Shown: piece by piece, positions 1 to 10,400 of the stretch
Layout: the number at the start of each line of letters is the position of its first letter
Numbering within the stretch: position 1 is the stretch's first letter
From: Domibacillus sp. PGB-M46
GTDB lineage: Bacteria; Bacillota; Bacilli; Bacillales; Domibacillaceae
Length of the DNA stretch: 64,000 bases
Reading direction: 5' to 3'
Assembly (NCBI RefSeq): GCF_022668875.1
Contig: NZ_JAKGCR010000009.1
Span: 1-64,000, forward strand
Notes under the pieces: generated by a model
What the model saw: only the letters and a program-made list of their open reading frames with translations
Databases searched by the model: none
Told to the model about the DNA's origin: nothing
Position numbers and translations under genes: made by a program

Positions 1-773
1 TTCAAGTCTACGCCGGCACTTTTGCAGGCAGAGATGACAGCTGCCAGTGTCACAACCGCTGTGCCGTGCTGGTCATCATGCATAACCGGGATATCGAGTT
101 CCGCTTTCAGCCGCTCTTCTACTTCAAAGCAGTGCGGCGAACCGATATCTTCCAGCAGGATGCCGCTGAAGCCAGGTGCGATATGCTTCACTGTTTGGAC
201 AATTTCATCCGGGTTTTTCGTATCGAGCAGGATCGGAATCGCGTTAATATCCACTAATTGATCAAACAGCGCTGCTTTCCCTTCCATCACCGGCATGCCG
301 GCAACCGGGCCGATATCACCCAGCCCTAAAATGGCCGTTCCGTCTGTGACAACGGCCACACTGTTGCCGATGTTTGTATAGATTTTTGCTTTTTCCGGCT
401 CTGCCTGAATCACTTTGCATACATCCGCAACCCCTGGTGTGTATACGCGGCTCAAGTCTGCGAGTGTCTGGATTGGCACCCGGCTTTTCATCTGCACTTT
501 GCCGCCTTCGTGGGCGCGAAGCACTTCGTCCGATACCGCCTGCACGCGGAATCCTTCCAGTTCATTGATGCTTTCGATAATTTCTTTTAATTGCTCTTCC
601 CGCTCAATTTGTACCGTGATGTCCCGATGTGTGTAAGCCGGGCCTACCTTAATCGTTTCTACTTCCCCAATATCCCCGCCATTTAAACCGATTGCCGTGG
701 CTACTTTTCCAAGGCTGCCTGGAACAGATGGAATTTCAATCATCAGTGTGCGAATTAATTTGTTATATGCCAT
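1..773 (-). CDS. mleA: NAD-type malic/malolactic enzyme MleA, partial
   Basis: Decarboxylates malate (to pyruvate, or to lactate if malolactic) in the cytoplasm. Only the N-terminal ~257 residues lie in the window; the rest runs off the left edge. The first ~75 residues look like an ACT regulatory domain (starts [20 protein letters not shown]). Then comes the malic enzyme N-terminal domain with the signature [12 protein letters not shown], and near the edge [11 protein letters not shown], a conserved malic-enzyme block. Start ATG at 773 is preceded by GGAGG. It follows mleN on the same strand, as in the B. subtilis ansAB-mleN-mleA order, so it probably uses malate made from asparagine-derived fumarate or imported by MleN. 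Whether it is malic or malolactic cannot be told from this part. Confidence 0.9.
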   Translation of the reverse strand, partial: MAYNKLIRTLMIEIPSVPGSLGKVATAIGLNGGDIGEVETIKVGPAYTHRDITVQIEREEQLKEIIESINELEGFRVQAVSDEVLRAHEGGKVQMKSRVPIQTLADLSRVYTPGVADVCKVIQAEPEKAKIYTNIGNSVAVVTDGTAILGLGDIGPVAGMPVMEGKAALFDQLVDINAIPILLDTKNPDEIVQTVKHIAPGFSGILLEDIGSPHCFEVEERLKAELDIPVMHDDQHGTAVVTLAAVISACKSAGVDL

Positions 774-861
774 GCGTATAATTACCTCCAATTATTGAGA
801 ACATTTATTTCTTTATGAGTGGTTTCAATTAAAAATTTTCAAATTGTTTTTACACGACAAA

Positions 862-896
862 GCAGTCTGACTTTGAACAAAACAAAATCAGACTGC
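862..896 (-). terminator. stem-loop between mleN and mleA
   Basis: A perfect 9-bp inverted repeat (GCAGTCTGA / TCAGACTGC) with a 17-nt A-rich loop sits between mleN and mleA. No clean U-run follows on the minus strand, so it may be a partial terminator or an mRNA-stabilising hairpin that sets a lower level of mleA. Confidence 0.35.
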
Positions 897-937
897 AGGT
901 CATATGATACATTTTTTCCTTACTTTTTCTTCTCTAT

Positions 938-2362
938 TTATGACATTGAAGAAGTTTGATCGATCGGCTGTACCTTCGCCTTTGGATCTTTTACATACCA
1001 GATGTATTTACCTGTATAACCGTAAATAATAGCGAGCAGGATGGATACAAAGCTCAGCCACATAAATGGTACATAAGCGAATGTCGACACACCTAGTATG
1101 CCGGCCATGAAAATACCGTTGTCTGACCATGGCACCATTCCAGAGGTTAGCGTTCCGCCGACTTCAGAATTTCTCGCCAGTACTCTTCGGTCAATATGCA
1201 GTTTATCGTAGCTGTCCGCCATGATTTTTGGTGTTAAAATAAGCGATACATACATGGCACATCCGAAGACATTTGCCAGGAACGCTACTATCAACGTGGA
1301 AAGTGTTACATTTCCTGCCGATGTTAGTAAGCGTTCAAAAGAGGAAACGATGACTTTCAAGATTCCTAAATGCTCAAGCAGTCCGCCAAATCCAAGACCT
1401 AAAATAATCACAGCGACAGAGCTGAGCATCCCTTCGATGCCGCCGCGGTTTAACAGCTGATCGGTAAATTCAATGCCCGTGCTGATACTAAAGCCGCTGT
1501 ACGCTGTCGCTACCGCATCTATAAAAGACATACCCTGGAAAACGGCAGCCCAGACTGCCCCCAGGAGCGATCCCGCTGCAATAGTAGGCAAAGACGGCTT
1601 TTTAAAGGCAAGCATTAAAATAACGAACAAAGCCGGCGCGAGCATCCAGATATGGATATCGAACTCTTGAAGAAGCGCATTTTTTAAAAACTCGACTTTT
1701 TCAAGGTCTGTATTTTTGCCGCTATAGATAAATCCAGCCCCTGTAAAAAGAGCAGCGGTAATCAGGTACGCCGGTATATCTAGATACAGCATGGCACGCA
1801 CATGGGCCATGACCTCTACTTTTGACATAGAGGCAGCGAGAATTGTACTGTCTGACAGCGGTGAAAGCTTGTCTCCAAAATACGCACCTGAAAGCACTGC
1901 ACCGGCTACAAGTGGAAGCGGCATGCCAAGCCCTTCACCAATGGCCATCATCGCAATACCAGCTGTTCCTACCGTTCCCCATGATGTACCGGTCGCTAAC
2001 GACGTGACTGAACAAATCAGAAGCGTTGCCAGCAAAAAGATGCTCGGGTGAATCATTTCGAGACCATAGTAGATCAGTGTAGGAACGACTCCGCCGGCAA
2101 TCCACGTACCGATCAGTGCACCTACCGCGATTAAAATCAAAACAGCTTCCAGTCCGTTGGAGATCCCTTTTGTAATCGCTCCCTGCAACTCCTGGTAGCG
2201 ATGTCCCAGTCTCGTGCCAAGCACCATCACTAAAAACCATGAAATAAATAAAGCTAATTGAATCGGCAGATCATATAATGCTGTAAAAGAAAAAACAATG
2301 GCTAGAAACAATCCAAGTGTTACAATGATTTCCCACATAAACGGCAGTCTAATTGTCTTCAT
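938..2362 (-). CDS. mleN: malate/lactate Na+ antiporter MleN (NhaC family)
   Basis: Membrane antiporter of the NhaC family. B. subtilis MleN exchanges external malate plus protons for lactate plus Na+. The 474-residue protein is hydrophobic throughout with about a dozen membrane segments and has the family blocks GTSWGTVGTAGIA (about residue 125) and SGAYFGDKLSPLSDST (about 160). Length matches MleN (about 470). An AGGAG ribosome site lies before the ATG at 2362. It sits between ansB and mleA on one strand, 43 bp after ansB, so it is probably part of the AnsR-controlled operon. The placement suggests that fumarate from asparagine is turned to malate, then decarboxylated, while lactate leaves through this carrier. 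Confidence 0.9.
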   Translation of the reverse strand: MKTIRLPFMWEIIVTLGLFLAIVFSFTALYDLPIQLALFISWFLVMVLGTRLGHRYQELQGAITKGISNGLEAVLILIAVGALIGTWIAGGVVPTLIYYGLEMIHPSIFLLATLLICSVTSLATGTSWGTVGTAGIAMMAIGEGLGMPLPLVAGAVLSGAYFGDKLSPLSDSTILAASMSKVEVMAHVRAMLYLDIPAYLITAALFTGAGFIYSGKNTDLEKVEFLKNALLQEFDIHIWMLAPALFVILMLAFKKPSLPTIAAGSLLGAVWAAVFQGMSFIDAVATAYSGFSISTGIEFTDQLLNRGGIEGMLSSVAVIILGLGFGGLLEHLGILKVIVSSFERLLTSAGNVTLSTLIVAFLANVFGCAMYVSLILTPKIMADSYDKLHIDRRVLARNSEVGGTLTSGMVPWSDNGIFMAGILGVSTFAYVPFMWLSFVSILLAIIYGYTGKYIWYVKDPKAKVQPIDQTSSMS

Positions 2363-2405
2363 CTTGTTCTCCTGTCCCCTTTTACCGGCTTGTATGCACT
2401 TTCAC

Positions 2406-3851
2406 TTACTTTTGTGCGATCAATTCACTTCCGGCAATACCTGGTTTTGTCATTTCGTACGGATTTAAAATAAGATCCAGCTCCCGTTCTGTCAGCAGTC
2501 CTTTCTGGAGACAAAGCTCACGTACGGATTTTCCGCTCAGTACAGCTTCCCGTGCGATCTGAGACGTTGTTTCATAGCCCAGATGAGGGTTGATGGCGGT
2601 AATGACTCCTACACTTTGCTCGACATATTCTCTTAAGTGCTGTTCATTCGCTTCAATTCCCTCTACACAGTAGCTTGTAAAGCTTTGGAATCCATTGTTC
2701 ATAATGCTGATGGATTGCAGGAGGTTGAAAACGAGCACCGGCTCCATAACATTTAGCTCAAGCTGGCCTGCTTCTGAAGCAAGACAAATGGTATGATCAT
2801 TTCCGATTACTTGGAAAGCAATCTGATTAATCAGCTCGGCCATAACCGGATTGACTTTACCCGGCATGATGGATGAGCCTGGCTGACGGGCCGGCAGCAT
2901 GATTTCACCCAGCCCAGCGCGCGGGCCAGAAGCCATAATCCGCAAATCGTTTGCGATTTTGGACATATTCATCATGCATACTTTTAAAGCTGCTGATACT
3001 TCTGTGTATGCATCTGTATTTTGTGTTGCATCCACCAGGTGTTCAGCACTTACAAGAGGAAGGCCGCTGATCTCCGCCAGGTGCTTGACCACATTTTCAA
3101 TATAGCAAGGGTCTGCATTTAAGCCAGTGCCGACAGCAGTTGCTCCCATATTCACTTCGTAAAGATGCTGACGAGCCTGGGCAATCCGCTTAATATCACG
3201 TCCAATGACACGGCTGTACGCTTCAAATTCCTGTCCGAGACGGATTGGCACAGCATCCTGGAGGTGCGTGCGTCCCATTTTAATCACATGGTCAAACTGT
3301 TCTGCCTTACTGTGGAAGGCAGCCAGCATCCGCTCCATTGTCACAAGAAGCTTTTCCAATAAATTCAAGGTTGAGATATGAATAGCTGTTGGAAATACAT
3401 CATTTGTTGACTGTGACATATTCACATGACTATTCGGGCTTAACTCGTGATAGGCTCCTTTGGGATGCCCCATAAGTTCTAAAGCCCGGTTGGCGATGAC
3501 TTCGTTCGTATTCATATTCATGGACGTACCTGCGCCGCCTTGAATTGGATCGACAATAAAATAGTCATGCCATTGGCCGGCAAGAATTTCTTCGGCCGCT
3601 TCGATAATAGCAGCGCCTTTTTCTTTATGCAGGCGCCCTGCATCCATATTGGCAGCTGCGGCTGCTTTCTTAATCATCGTCAGTGCCCGAATCATTTCTT
3701 CGTGGATTTTATAGCCGGTGATCGGAAAATTCTCAACCGCCCGCAGTGTTTGAATGCCATAATATACATTGGCCGGCAGCGCTTTTTCACCGAGGAAATC
3801 CCTTTCTATACGATACGCATTTTCTTTTTCCACATTAGTTCCCGCTTTCAT
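2406..3851 (-). CDS. ansB: aspartate ammonia-lyase (aspartase)
   Basis: Converts L-aspartate to fumarate and ammonia. It is a 481-residue member of the fumarase/aspartase family with the signature GSSIMPGKVNP and the blocks GGAGTSMNMNTNEV and MSQSTNDVFPTA. It closely resembles B. subtilis AnsB. The ORF begins MKAGTNVEKENAYRIERDFL, about 6 residues longer than AnsB, and has no good ribosome site before the ATG. A GTG at the seventh codon is an alternative start. It begins 8 bp after ansA ends, so the two are cotranscribed and perhaps translationally coupled. Product and family are secure; only the start is uncertain. Confidence 0.97.
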   Translation of the reverse strand: MKAGTNVEKENAYRIERDFLGEKALPANVYYGIQTLRAVENFPITGYKIHEEMIRALTMIKKAAAAANMDAGRLHKEKGAAIIEAAEEILAGQWHDYFIVDPIQGGAGTSMNMNTNEVIANRALELMGHPKGAYHELSPNSHVNMSQSTNDVFPTAIHISTLNLLEKLLVTMERMLAAFHSKAEQFDHVIKMGRTHLQDAVPIRLGQEFEAYSRVIGRDIKRIAQARQHLYEVNMGATAVGTGLNADPCYIENVVKHLAEISGLPLVSAEHLVDATQNTDAYTEVSAALKVCMMNMSKIANDLRIMASGPRAGLGEIMLPARQPGSSIMPGKVNPVMAELINQIAFQVIGNDHTICLASEAGQLELNVMEPVLVFNLLQSISIMNNGFQSFTSYCVEGIEANEQHLREYVEQSVGVITAINPHLGYETTSQIAREAVLSGKSVRELCLQKGLLTERELDLILNPYEMTKPGIAGSELIAQK

Positions 3852-3859
3852 TCTTAATT

Positions 3860-4849
3860 TTAAACCATTAAATCGTTAGCAATCGGTGTTTCCATCCACT
3901 TTTTCACTTGCTTAATATCATTTGTTTTACCAAGCGTCCACATCAATTTTGGTACAAGCGCCTCAGTATTCATATTTCCTGCCCGGATCACAACACTTTG
4001 ATCGATATTCCGGCCGACTTCATATACATCAATGTCTTCTCCTTCTTCAAGACACTGGGTGGTAATGACAACCGCTGTTCCTTGATGGGCCAGCTCATTG
4101 ACCTTTTCTAAAATATTTCGCCCCTGGAACGGTACACCGCCGCTTCCGTACCCTTCTATAATAATTCCTTTATAAAGGCCTTTCAGCGCATCGAAAAGGC
4201 CGGGCTCAATGCCTGGATATAATTTAATAACACCTACTGCCGTACAAAGAGACGTATCCAATGTTAATGCCTGCTCTAGTGTTGGCCTAGGATTCTGGTT
4301 ATATTCCACACCTTCCTGAGAAACAGAGGCCACATAAGGGAAATTAATGCTTTCAAACGAATCGTAGCTTTTGGTCCGCAGTTTGATCGCCCGTGTTCCT
4401 TGAATCACACGGCCGTCAAACACAATGTACACTCCGCCGATTTCCTCACAGGCAAAGCGAATGGCATCTCCAATATTGCGCTTCGCGTCTGTTTTTTCGA
4501 AAGCAATCGGGATTTGAGATCCTGTCAGTACGATCGGCTTGGCAGAGCCTTGGAGCATATAAGACAGCGCAGCGGATGTATACGCCATAGTATCTGTCCC
4601 ATGCGTAATCACAAAGCCATCGTACTGATCATATGTTTCATTCACAGCCTCGGCGATCTGTACCCAGTTTTCCGGCTGCATATTTGTGCTGTCTATATTT
4701 AGCAGCTCTTTCGTGTGGAGCTCATACGGAATCTCCAGTCCCGGTACGTGGTTTAAAAAATCTTCTGAATTCATTCCCGGCTCTAAGCCATTTTTTCCTT
4801 CCGAAGAAGCAATGGTCCCGCCTGTCGTAAGTAATAGTAGTCGTTTCAA
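3860..4849 (-). CDS. ansA: L-asparaginase AnsA
   Basis: Hydrolyses L-asparagine to aspartate and ammonia, the first step of the operon. It has 329 residues, the same as B. subtilis AnsA. The catalytic blocks of the asparaginase family are present: TTGGTIAS with the nucleophile threonine near residue 12, and THGTDTMAY with Thr-Asp at about 85-86. There is no signal peptide, so it is cytoplasmic. The start codon is TTG at 4849, preceded by AAGGGCG. It is the first gene of the ansA-ansB-mleN-mleA unit, transcribed from a promoter whose early transcribed region carries an AnsR-type repeat. A TTG start may help keep expression low. Confidence 0.96.
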   Translation of the reverse strand: MKRLLLLTTGGTIASSEGKNGLEPGMNSEDFLNHVPGLEIPYELHTKELLNIDSTNMQPENWVQIAEAVNETYDQYDGFVITHGTDTMAYTSAALSYMLQGSAKPIVLTGSQIPIAFEKTDAKRNIGDAIRFACEEIGGVYIVFDGRVIQGTRAIKLRTKSYDSFESINFPYVASVSQEGVEYNQNPRPTLEQALTLDTSLCTAVGVIKLYPGIEPGLFDALKGLYKGIIIEGYGSGGVPFQGRNILEKVNELAHQGTAVVITTQCLEEGEDIDVYEVGRNIDQSVVIRAGNMNTEALVPKLMWTLGKTNDIKQVKKWMETPIANDLMV

Positions 4850-4933
4850 TACAAGTCACGCCCTTCATACACTAATTCATGTTATTTAATGAGAGAAAAA
4901 CCACTTTTTTGTAAGCGTATTCTTTTTAAAAAT

Positions 4934-5013
4934 GTTCTCGTTCCGCGTACACATTTGTATTATATGGGGTAATATCGAAGAAATCAAGACTAAAAAGTTC
5001 TCAATTCGCGTAC
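4934..5013. promoter_or_regulatory. pair of probable AnsR operators between ansA and ansR
   Basis: Two 17-bp direct repeats, GTTCTCGTTCCGCGTAC (4934-4950) and GTTCTCAATTCGCGTAC (4997-5013), match at all but 3 positions and lie 63 bp apart, six helical turns. The first falls just downstream of the ansA -10 box; the second lies just upstream of the ansR -10 box. This layout fits AnsR repressing both its own gene and ansA. AnsR as the binder is inferred from position. Confidence 0.7.
4959..4987 (-). promoter_or_regulatory. ansA sigma-A promoter
   Basis: Read on the minus strand: TTGATT (4987-4982), 17-bp spacer, TATAAT (4964-4959). The transcript would begin inside the first AnsR-type repeat, about 100 bp before the ansA start. 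Confidence 0.75.
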
Positions 5014-5033
5014 TTTTTATTTTATGAACGTGA

Positions 5034-5039
5034 TATAAT
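5034..5039 (+). promoter_or_regulatory. ansR -10 box
   Basis: A perfect TATAAT lies 27 bp before the ansR start. No clear -35 match is present at the right distance; that position abuts the second AnsR-type repeat, which fits autoregulation. Confidence 0.5.
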
Positions 5040-5066
5040 AAACGGAAAGATAAAGGAGCGGTGATG

Positions 5067-5441
5067 ATGAATTTAAACAGGTTAATGGCCCTGCGGAAAG
5101 AAAGAAACTGGTCGCTGCAGTATGTATCCGATCAACTTGGCATGGCCAAAAGCACATATGCAGGTTATGAATCGGGCTATCGCCGGCCTTCACTCGAAGC
5201 CATTGCGGCTATGGCTGATTTGTTTCATACATCCGTGGATTATATTTTAGGCCGCGTAGATGAGCCCGGTACTTATACAGAGCCGCCTAACTCCCAGGCT
5301 GAAAAAATGATTGACTTAAATCATCTGACGAATTATACGCTGTCTGTTGATGGCCGGGTTCTTTCAGAGGAAGAAATCCGCCAGTTTGTTGCGTTTATCA
5401 AAACGAAATGGGAACTTGAGCAGCCGGCGCGCAGCAAGTGA
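5067..5441 (+). CDS. ansR: XRE-family repressor AnsR
   Basis: Transcription repressor of the asparagine operon, relieved by asparagine or aspartate in B. subtilis. It has 124 residues with an N-terminal helix-turn-helix in MALRKERNWSLQYVSDQLG and KSTYAGYESGYRRPSLEAI, nearly identical in feel to AnsR. The C-terminal part (LTNYTLSVDGRVLSEEE) matches the short AnsR tail. Three in-frame starts occur together (GTG 5061, ATG 5064, ATG 5067); AAAGGAG at 5052-5058 best fits 5067. It is divergent from ansA across 217 bp holding two repeated operators. Confidence 0.93.
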   Translation: MNLNRLMALRKERNWSLQYVSDQLGMAKSTYAGYESGYRRPSLEAIAAMADLFHTSVDYILGRVDEPGTYTEPPNSQAEKMIDLNHLTNYTLSVDGRVLSEEEIRQFVAFIKTKWELEQPARSK

Positions 5442-5602
5442 AAAATAAGCATCATTCTCATAATTACCATAATTTTCCGACCAACGGCTGCCTATCCTCT
5501 TATACATAACACTTGATTTAGCATTTTTATTAAGCCCATCGCTTTTGTTCATTTTTCGCACCGAGTTATCTCTTTATTCAGACTTTTCCACTTCTCGCTG
5601 TT

Positions 5603-5630
5603 AAGCGTCCCTTCGTTAAGAGGGACGCTT
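5603..5630 (+). terminator. stem-loop after ansR
   Basis: A perfect 10-bp stem AAGCGTCCCT / AGGGACGCTT with an 8-nt loop lies 160 bp after ansR. It lacks a U-run, so termination is only likely by position. Confidence 0.4.
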
Positions 5631-5944
5631 ATATATGGTCCGCCGCTTTCTTTTTTTAAATTAAGCCTCTGCTTTACGCAAACTGCCTTTCTGCTTTCTC
5701 CTTAAAACGGAAAATTTCATCTATGCGATTATTTATTCCCATGGTATATTTACCGCATGACAAGCCAGAAGACTCCTTTAAATTGCTCCGCAATTAGCGG
5801 GAGATGAATGACCGCTTTTTTTGTTAATTAGTTTCAGAAACATACGTTCCCTTTATGGTATACTGTATTTGTTAAATAATGGCATTTATCTGAAATGATA
5901 CTGAATTTTATATTCCAAATTTTTACAATAAAAGATCAAAAAAG
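5631..5944. other. gene-free stretch before the sortase relic
   Basis: No convincing gene on either strand. The one structure seen is a short hairpin AGCGG/CCGCT (5796-5816) followed by seven T, which looks like a weak terminator on the plus strand. The sequence is AT-rich and resembles decayed coding DNA. Confidence 0.4.
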
Positions 5945-6240
5945 CACCCTTCGCTCATGGATCAGCCTCTGCCGCCAGCAGTATAATTCCGCTCTTCTTG
6001 ATAAACAAAGAGCCTATCAAAAAACGAGAAAAGCCTGGCGAAATGGGATCTCGGCACTTTGTTAACCCAATCCAAAAAACGCCATATCGCCTTTTTAAGC
6101 TTTTTAAGATTTAAAAAAACGGCCGGATCCGTTTTACTGTCGACATAACCGGCTAAAACGGCATTGCCGACATTCCCCGGTTTAATACTAGGCTCAAACC
6201 AACCGGCGTTATTGACTTCCTGCTGAACAACGGCCAGTCT
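5945..6240 (-). pseudogene. relic of a class F-like sortase
   Basis: The minus-strand translation from 6235 to about 6105 reads NNAGWFEPSIKPGNVGNAVLAGYVD and then SKTDPAVFFK, the N-terminal half of a sortase (the GWF…PG…GNAVLAGHVD block). Stops and frame changes follow at once. Further down, around 5960-5990, a fragment resembles the YTCGGRFDP active-site stretch, but the cysteine codon is lost. The 5' end is also missing, cut where the RskA relic begins. Sortases attach proteins to the cell wall; this copy cannot work. It was probably part of a sortase / sigma / anti-sigma locus. Confidence 0.55.
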
Positions 6241-6249
6241 GACAAGGGA

Positions 6250-6573
6250 TATTCAGCTTGCTGCTACAGAAGGATTAATGGATCTGCTAAAGCGGCTATG
6301 ATCAGTGAGAATCAAGCTGATTCAGTTATTCTTCAAGCAGAACAACTGAAAAGCCTTTTGGGAACAGAAGTGTATCAGGTCTGGCTAATTGATGAAGGCG
6401 GCAATAAAGTGAGGGCCGGTACGTTCCCCCCCTAATGAAAATGGAAACGGCGCTGTTTCCCATGCTATGACTGAAGCAAAAAATGGCGACTGGAAAATGA
6501 TCGCCATCACCCTTGAACCGACATCAGACAGCGCGTAGCCGCTTGGAAATATTGTCTTAGCAGCTGAGCTTTA
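6250..6573 (+). pseudogene. relic of an RskA-type anti-sigma factor
   Basis: Translation gives the C-terminal domain of an anti-sigma-K-like protein: VYQVWLIDEGGNKVRAGTF, then in another frame NENGNGAVSHAM and WKMIAITLEPTSDSA. The frame breaks at a run of seven C at 6425-6431, and an in-frame TAG (6537-6539) lies before the final PLGNIVLAAEL. The N-terminal zinc-finger and membrane segment are absent. The live family holds an ECF sigma factor at the membrane; no sigma gene is left here. It faces the sortase relic tail to head. Confidence 0.6.
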
Positions 6574-6599
6574 ACGAGCAAAAAACAACTACAAATAAA

Positions 6600-6643
6600 A
6601 AAACACTTCCTGACTTTGATAATAAGAGTCAGGAAGTGTTTTT
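6600..6643 (+). terminator. strong bidirectional terminator
   Basis: Perfect 15-bp stem ACACTTCCTGACT / AGTCAGGAAGTGT with flanking A and T runs on both sides. It lies just after the RskA relic and is probably its old terminator. Confidence 0.8.
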
Positions 6644-6710
6644 CGTATCGGGCATCTCTCCATCTTGAGGGGGAAACTCCCCTATCTTCCTTTTGGACCA
6701 GCCAGCCCTA

Positions 6711-6740
6711 AAAAGCCCGGCTGTTTCAAACAGTCCGGGC
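6711..6740 (-). terminator. terminator of the 6781-7275 gene
   Basis: Stem GCCCGG…CCGGGC with an inner CTGTTT/AAACAG pairing; on the minus strand it is followed by TTTTTA. Confidence 0.75.
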
Positions 6741-6780
6741 ATATAAAAGGAGCGATTTTGCCTCTCTTGCTAGAATCCGT

Positions 6781-7275
6781 TTACAAAAATCCTTTTTTGA
6801 CCAATACACTGCGAACGATTTCATTCATCAGTTCACTTTGGTCTTTCTCCTCGACCGTGTTGATGAATTCGATGATATCTGCATCCCAATAAAAGCCCTT
6901 ATACGTTTTGGAGTCTCTTTCCAGCTGCTCACGAAACAAAATACGGTCAATGGCGTCAAGCTGATAATATTCTTCTTTGTCTGTCTCCGCGGCTTCCGCT
7001 TTGATCTGGGCATCAGCCCTGGCCATCAATGCTTTGATTGCTGTTTGATTATCCAACATCGGTTTTGCTTTTCGCGTTTCTATAAACTCATAAATTGACC
7101 GCTCTGCCACTTGAGGGAGATTATCGTGGTGCCAGCCCCGGGTTCCCTTTTTGCAGTAGCAACCGGCATTTTTAAGGGCTTGTCTTGCCGCAGTTTTGCC
7201 AATTGTTAAATATTGCTTTGCGATTTCCTCGAGCGGCACCTTTTTAGTCATCGCAAGTATATCTCCAATCTTCAT
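6781..7275 (-). CDS. small DNA-binding-like protein, family not recognised
   Basis: 164 residues. The N-terminus looks like a helix-turn-helix (VPLEEIAKQYLTIGKTAARQ followed by ALKNAGCYCKKGTRGW). The middle (residues 70-120) is charged and helical. The last 25 residues, SELMNEIVRSVLVKKG, resemble the C-terminal ribbon-helix-helix ends of plasmid- or phage-type Bacillus proteins. A good AGGAGAG ribosome site precedes the ATG at 7275, and a terminator follows. It stands alone between two monocistronic units. A regulatory or replication-accessory DNA-binding role is inferred from the motifs only. Confidence 0.7.
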   Translation of the reverse strand: MKIGDILAMTKKVPLEEIAKQYLTIGKTAARQALKNAGCYCKKGTRGWHHDNLPQVAERSIYEFIETRKAKPMLDNQTAIKALMARADAQIKAEAAETDKEEYYQLDAIDRILFREQLERDSKTYKGFYWDADIIEFINTVEEKDQSELMNEIVRSVLVKKGFL

Positions 7276-7427
7276 GATTCCATCTCTCCTGCCCTTTTAA
7301 TCATCAGGGTTTTTGTACTCCTTCCATTCTATAAACAAACCTGACATAAGATTAAACCGGCCACTGCCGTGCCCGGCCTTAAGCATTATGTTCTCCACCC
7401 TTGTTTATCTGATACCCTTACTCTTTT

Positions 7428-10400
7428 TTAACTTGAAGCTCGATCAAAAAGCGGAAGCCTTACTTCTACAGTGGTACCTTCATTTTCTTTGCTTTTAAAG
7501 ACAATCGTGCCTTTGTGCTGTCGGATAATCCGGAAGCACAGCATTAAACCTAATCCGGTTCCTTTTTCTTTATTGCTGTAAAAAGGCTCTCCTAATTTTT
7601 GAATGCGTTCTTCTTTAATTCCCATTCCGTTATCTGTGATGGTGATCAATACATTTGGCCCTTCTATAGAGGATTGAATATGGACAATCCCGCCGTCCGG
7701 CATTGCTTCAATGCTGTTTTTAAGTAAGTTAATAAATACTTGCTTGATCTGGTTGGGATCACACATAAATGAAGGAATAAACTGCTTTGTTTCATGCAGA
7801 ATCTGTACATTTTGCAAATGGGCCTCAGATCGCAGCAGCGTCTCAACGTCTTCCAGCACCTTGTTAATATTGATCTTTCTTAATTGGATTTCCTGCGGCT
7901 TCGCAAGTGTAAGAAATTCTTTAATAATACACTCCACCCGGTCAAACTCCGCCATAATCACTTCGAAAAATTCTTCTTTAATCATGCCCTGCTGCAGCAG
8001 TTGAACGAACCCTTTAATCGACGTAAGGGGGTTTCTTATTTCATGGGCAACACCAGCAGCAAGCTCGCCTACTACGGTTAATTTTTCTGACTTTAACAGC
8101 AGTTCTTCTGCTTTTCTTTTTTCGGTGATATCTCTTCCTACCATAACGACGTGTTCAACTGCTCCATTTTCTCCTAAAACGGGCGTGCCGACACATTCTA
8201 TTAACAGCCAGCGCCCATCAGCGTGTAAAAAACGAAATTCTACTTGTGAAGAATGGTTCGTTTCAATAATCTGCTTTACCTCCTCCTGAAAAAACTCAAC
8301 GTCTTCAGGATGCATTTTTGCGATGGTTTTGTCTCCGCCTAGTTCTTCCTGAGGATAACCTAGAACCGTTGCATGCGAAGGAGAAGTGTATACAACGTGA
8401 CCACTGCTGTCTAACAGACAAATCAGATCGGTCATGTTATCGGCGATCAGCCGGTATTTTTCTTCGCTTTCCTGCAGTGCCTCTTCAACTTGTTTTCGGT
8501 CAGTGATATCGACCGCTGAACCAATGACCTCGACGACTTTTCCGCCTTTCTTGACGGGGCATAAAACACTGAGGTAATCAATCCCATTGATCGTGCTTTC
8601 ATACGTAACAACCTCTTCTTCCTCCCAGGCCCGTCGGTATGATTTTTCTTTGTCAGCCGCAGCCTTAGGAGGCATAAAATCATACAATACCTTTCCAACT
8701 ACTTGAGAAGGCGTCAACCCCATCCGGTACAGCAGTTCTCCATCACATAATGTATGAATAAACTGGTCATGAATTTTTTTAAATTTAAAAGTCATTCCTT
8801 GCTGAAGACGAATGGTCTCCTGCATTTCCTGCTTTGCCCTGTCTAATAACTCCCGGACCCACATACGTTCATTTACATCATCAGGAAGCCCGTGCTTTTT
8901 CATCAACTGCTGGACTTTTGAAAAGGTATTTTCTATTTCATCAGCTGGCAGAGGCGGGCTGAAGAAATACCCCTGGCCCTCATCGCATAAATGCTGCTGT
9001 AAGAACAGCAGCTGTTCCTCTGTCTCAATTCCCTCGGCGATTACATTTAATTTTAAATTATGGGCCATTAAAATAATATTTTTTACGATAGCTTCTTCAT
9101 CAGGGTTATGCCGAAGTTCCCTAATAAACGACTGGTCAATCTTTAACGTATCAACCGGAAACTGCTTTAAATAATGAAGTGAGCTGAATTCTGTCCCAAA
9201 GTCATCCATGCTGATCTGCACGCCTAAATTTTTAAGCTGCTTTAATGCTGACAGAATGCGGTCAGTGTCTTCTGCGATACTTCCGATAATTTCAAGCTCC
9301 AAGTAACGGGGATCAAGCTCTGTTTTCTGCAGAACGTCTGCCACAGTAGCAACGATATCCGGCTGTCTCAGCTGTCTCACGGATAAATTAACAGCTATCA
9401 CTGTTAAATAGCCTTTTTGGTGCCACTGTTTATTTTGTTTGCATGCATGGTATAAAGCCCATTTTCCAATGGGAATAATTAATCCGGTTTCCTCAGCGAA
9501 AGGAATGAAGGAAGCGGGCGGCAGCAATCCCCAATCCGGATGATTCCAGCGAAGAAGCCCTTCAAACCCTACAATATTCCCCGTTTTCAAGTTGACCTTT
9601 GGCTGATAGTGCAGGGACAATTCATCACGTTCAATCGCTTTATAAAGATCTATCTCCATTTTTAATGGATTTAATTTAAAGCCGCCGCCCTTTGAAAAGT
9701 AAAACTTGTAGGTATTTTTCCCTGCTTTCTTTGCTTGGCACATCGCCGAATCAGCATGCTTAATTAAGTCTTCAGCCGTTTCTCCATCTTCTTTAAATAA
9801 GCTGATGCCGATGCTGGCAGATGTAAGAATACGGTGGTTTTTAATGGTAAAGGGGGCTGAAAGAGCATCCAAAATACGCTTTGCCACATTGGAAGCAACC
9901 GCCCGGTCCGCATCTCGCAGCACAATAAGAAATTCATCACCGCTTTGGCGGAATATCATATCATTATCGTAAATGGAGGATTTTAAGCGGATGGTGACTT
10001 CTTTTAGGAGAAGATCTCCTGCTGTATGGTCCAGTGTGTCATTAACTACCTTGAACCGATCAAGATTTAAAAGAAGAACCGCAAAGCTTTTGTTTAGTGA
10101 AGACGCTCTCAAAATTTCATCAGAAAGACGTGCATGCAGTCCGCTTCGGTTCGGCAAACCTGTTAAATAATCATAAAAATCTTCATATTTAATAGACTTT
10201 TCGGCTTCTATTACTTGGCCTTTTCCCCTGCTTTGCACCAGTTCAATGGAGTGATGGACAGGTGAAGGGATTTTCTCAGAAAAGAATAGGCCGGACTCTT
10301 CCAGCAGCCCCTTTTCTGTAGATTGCATGTGGATGCCCATTTGAGCGCAAGTATCATGCCGCCCATTCTCTTCCGGTTCCTCTTTTCCGACTAACATTAC

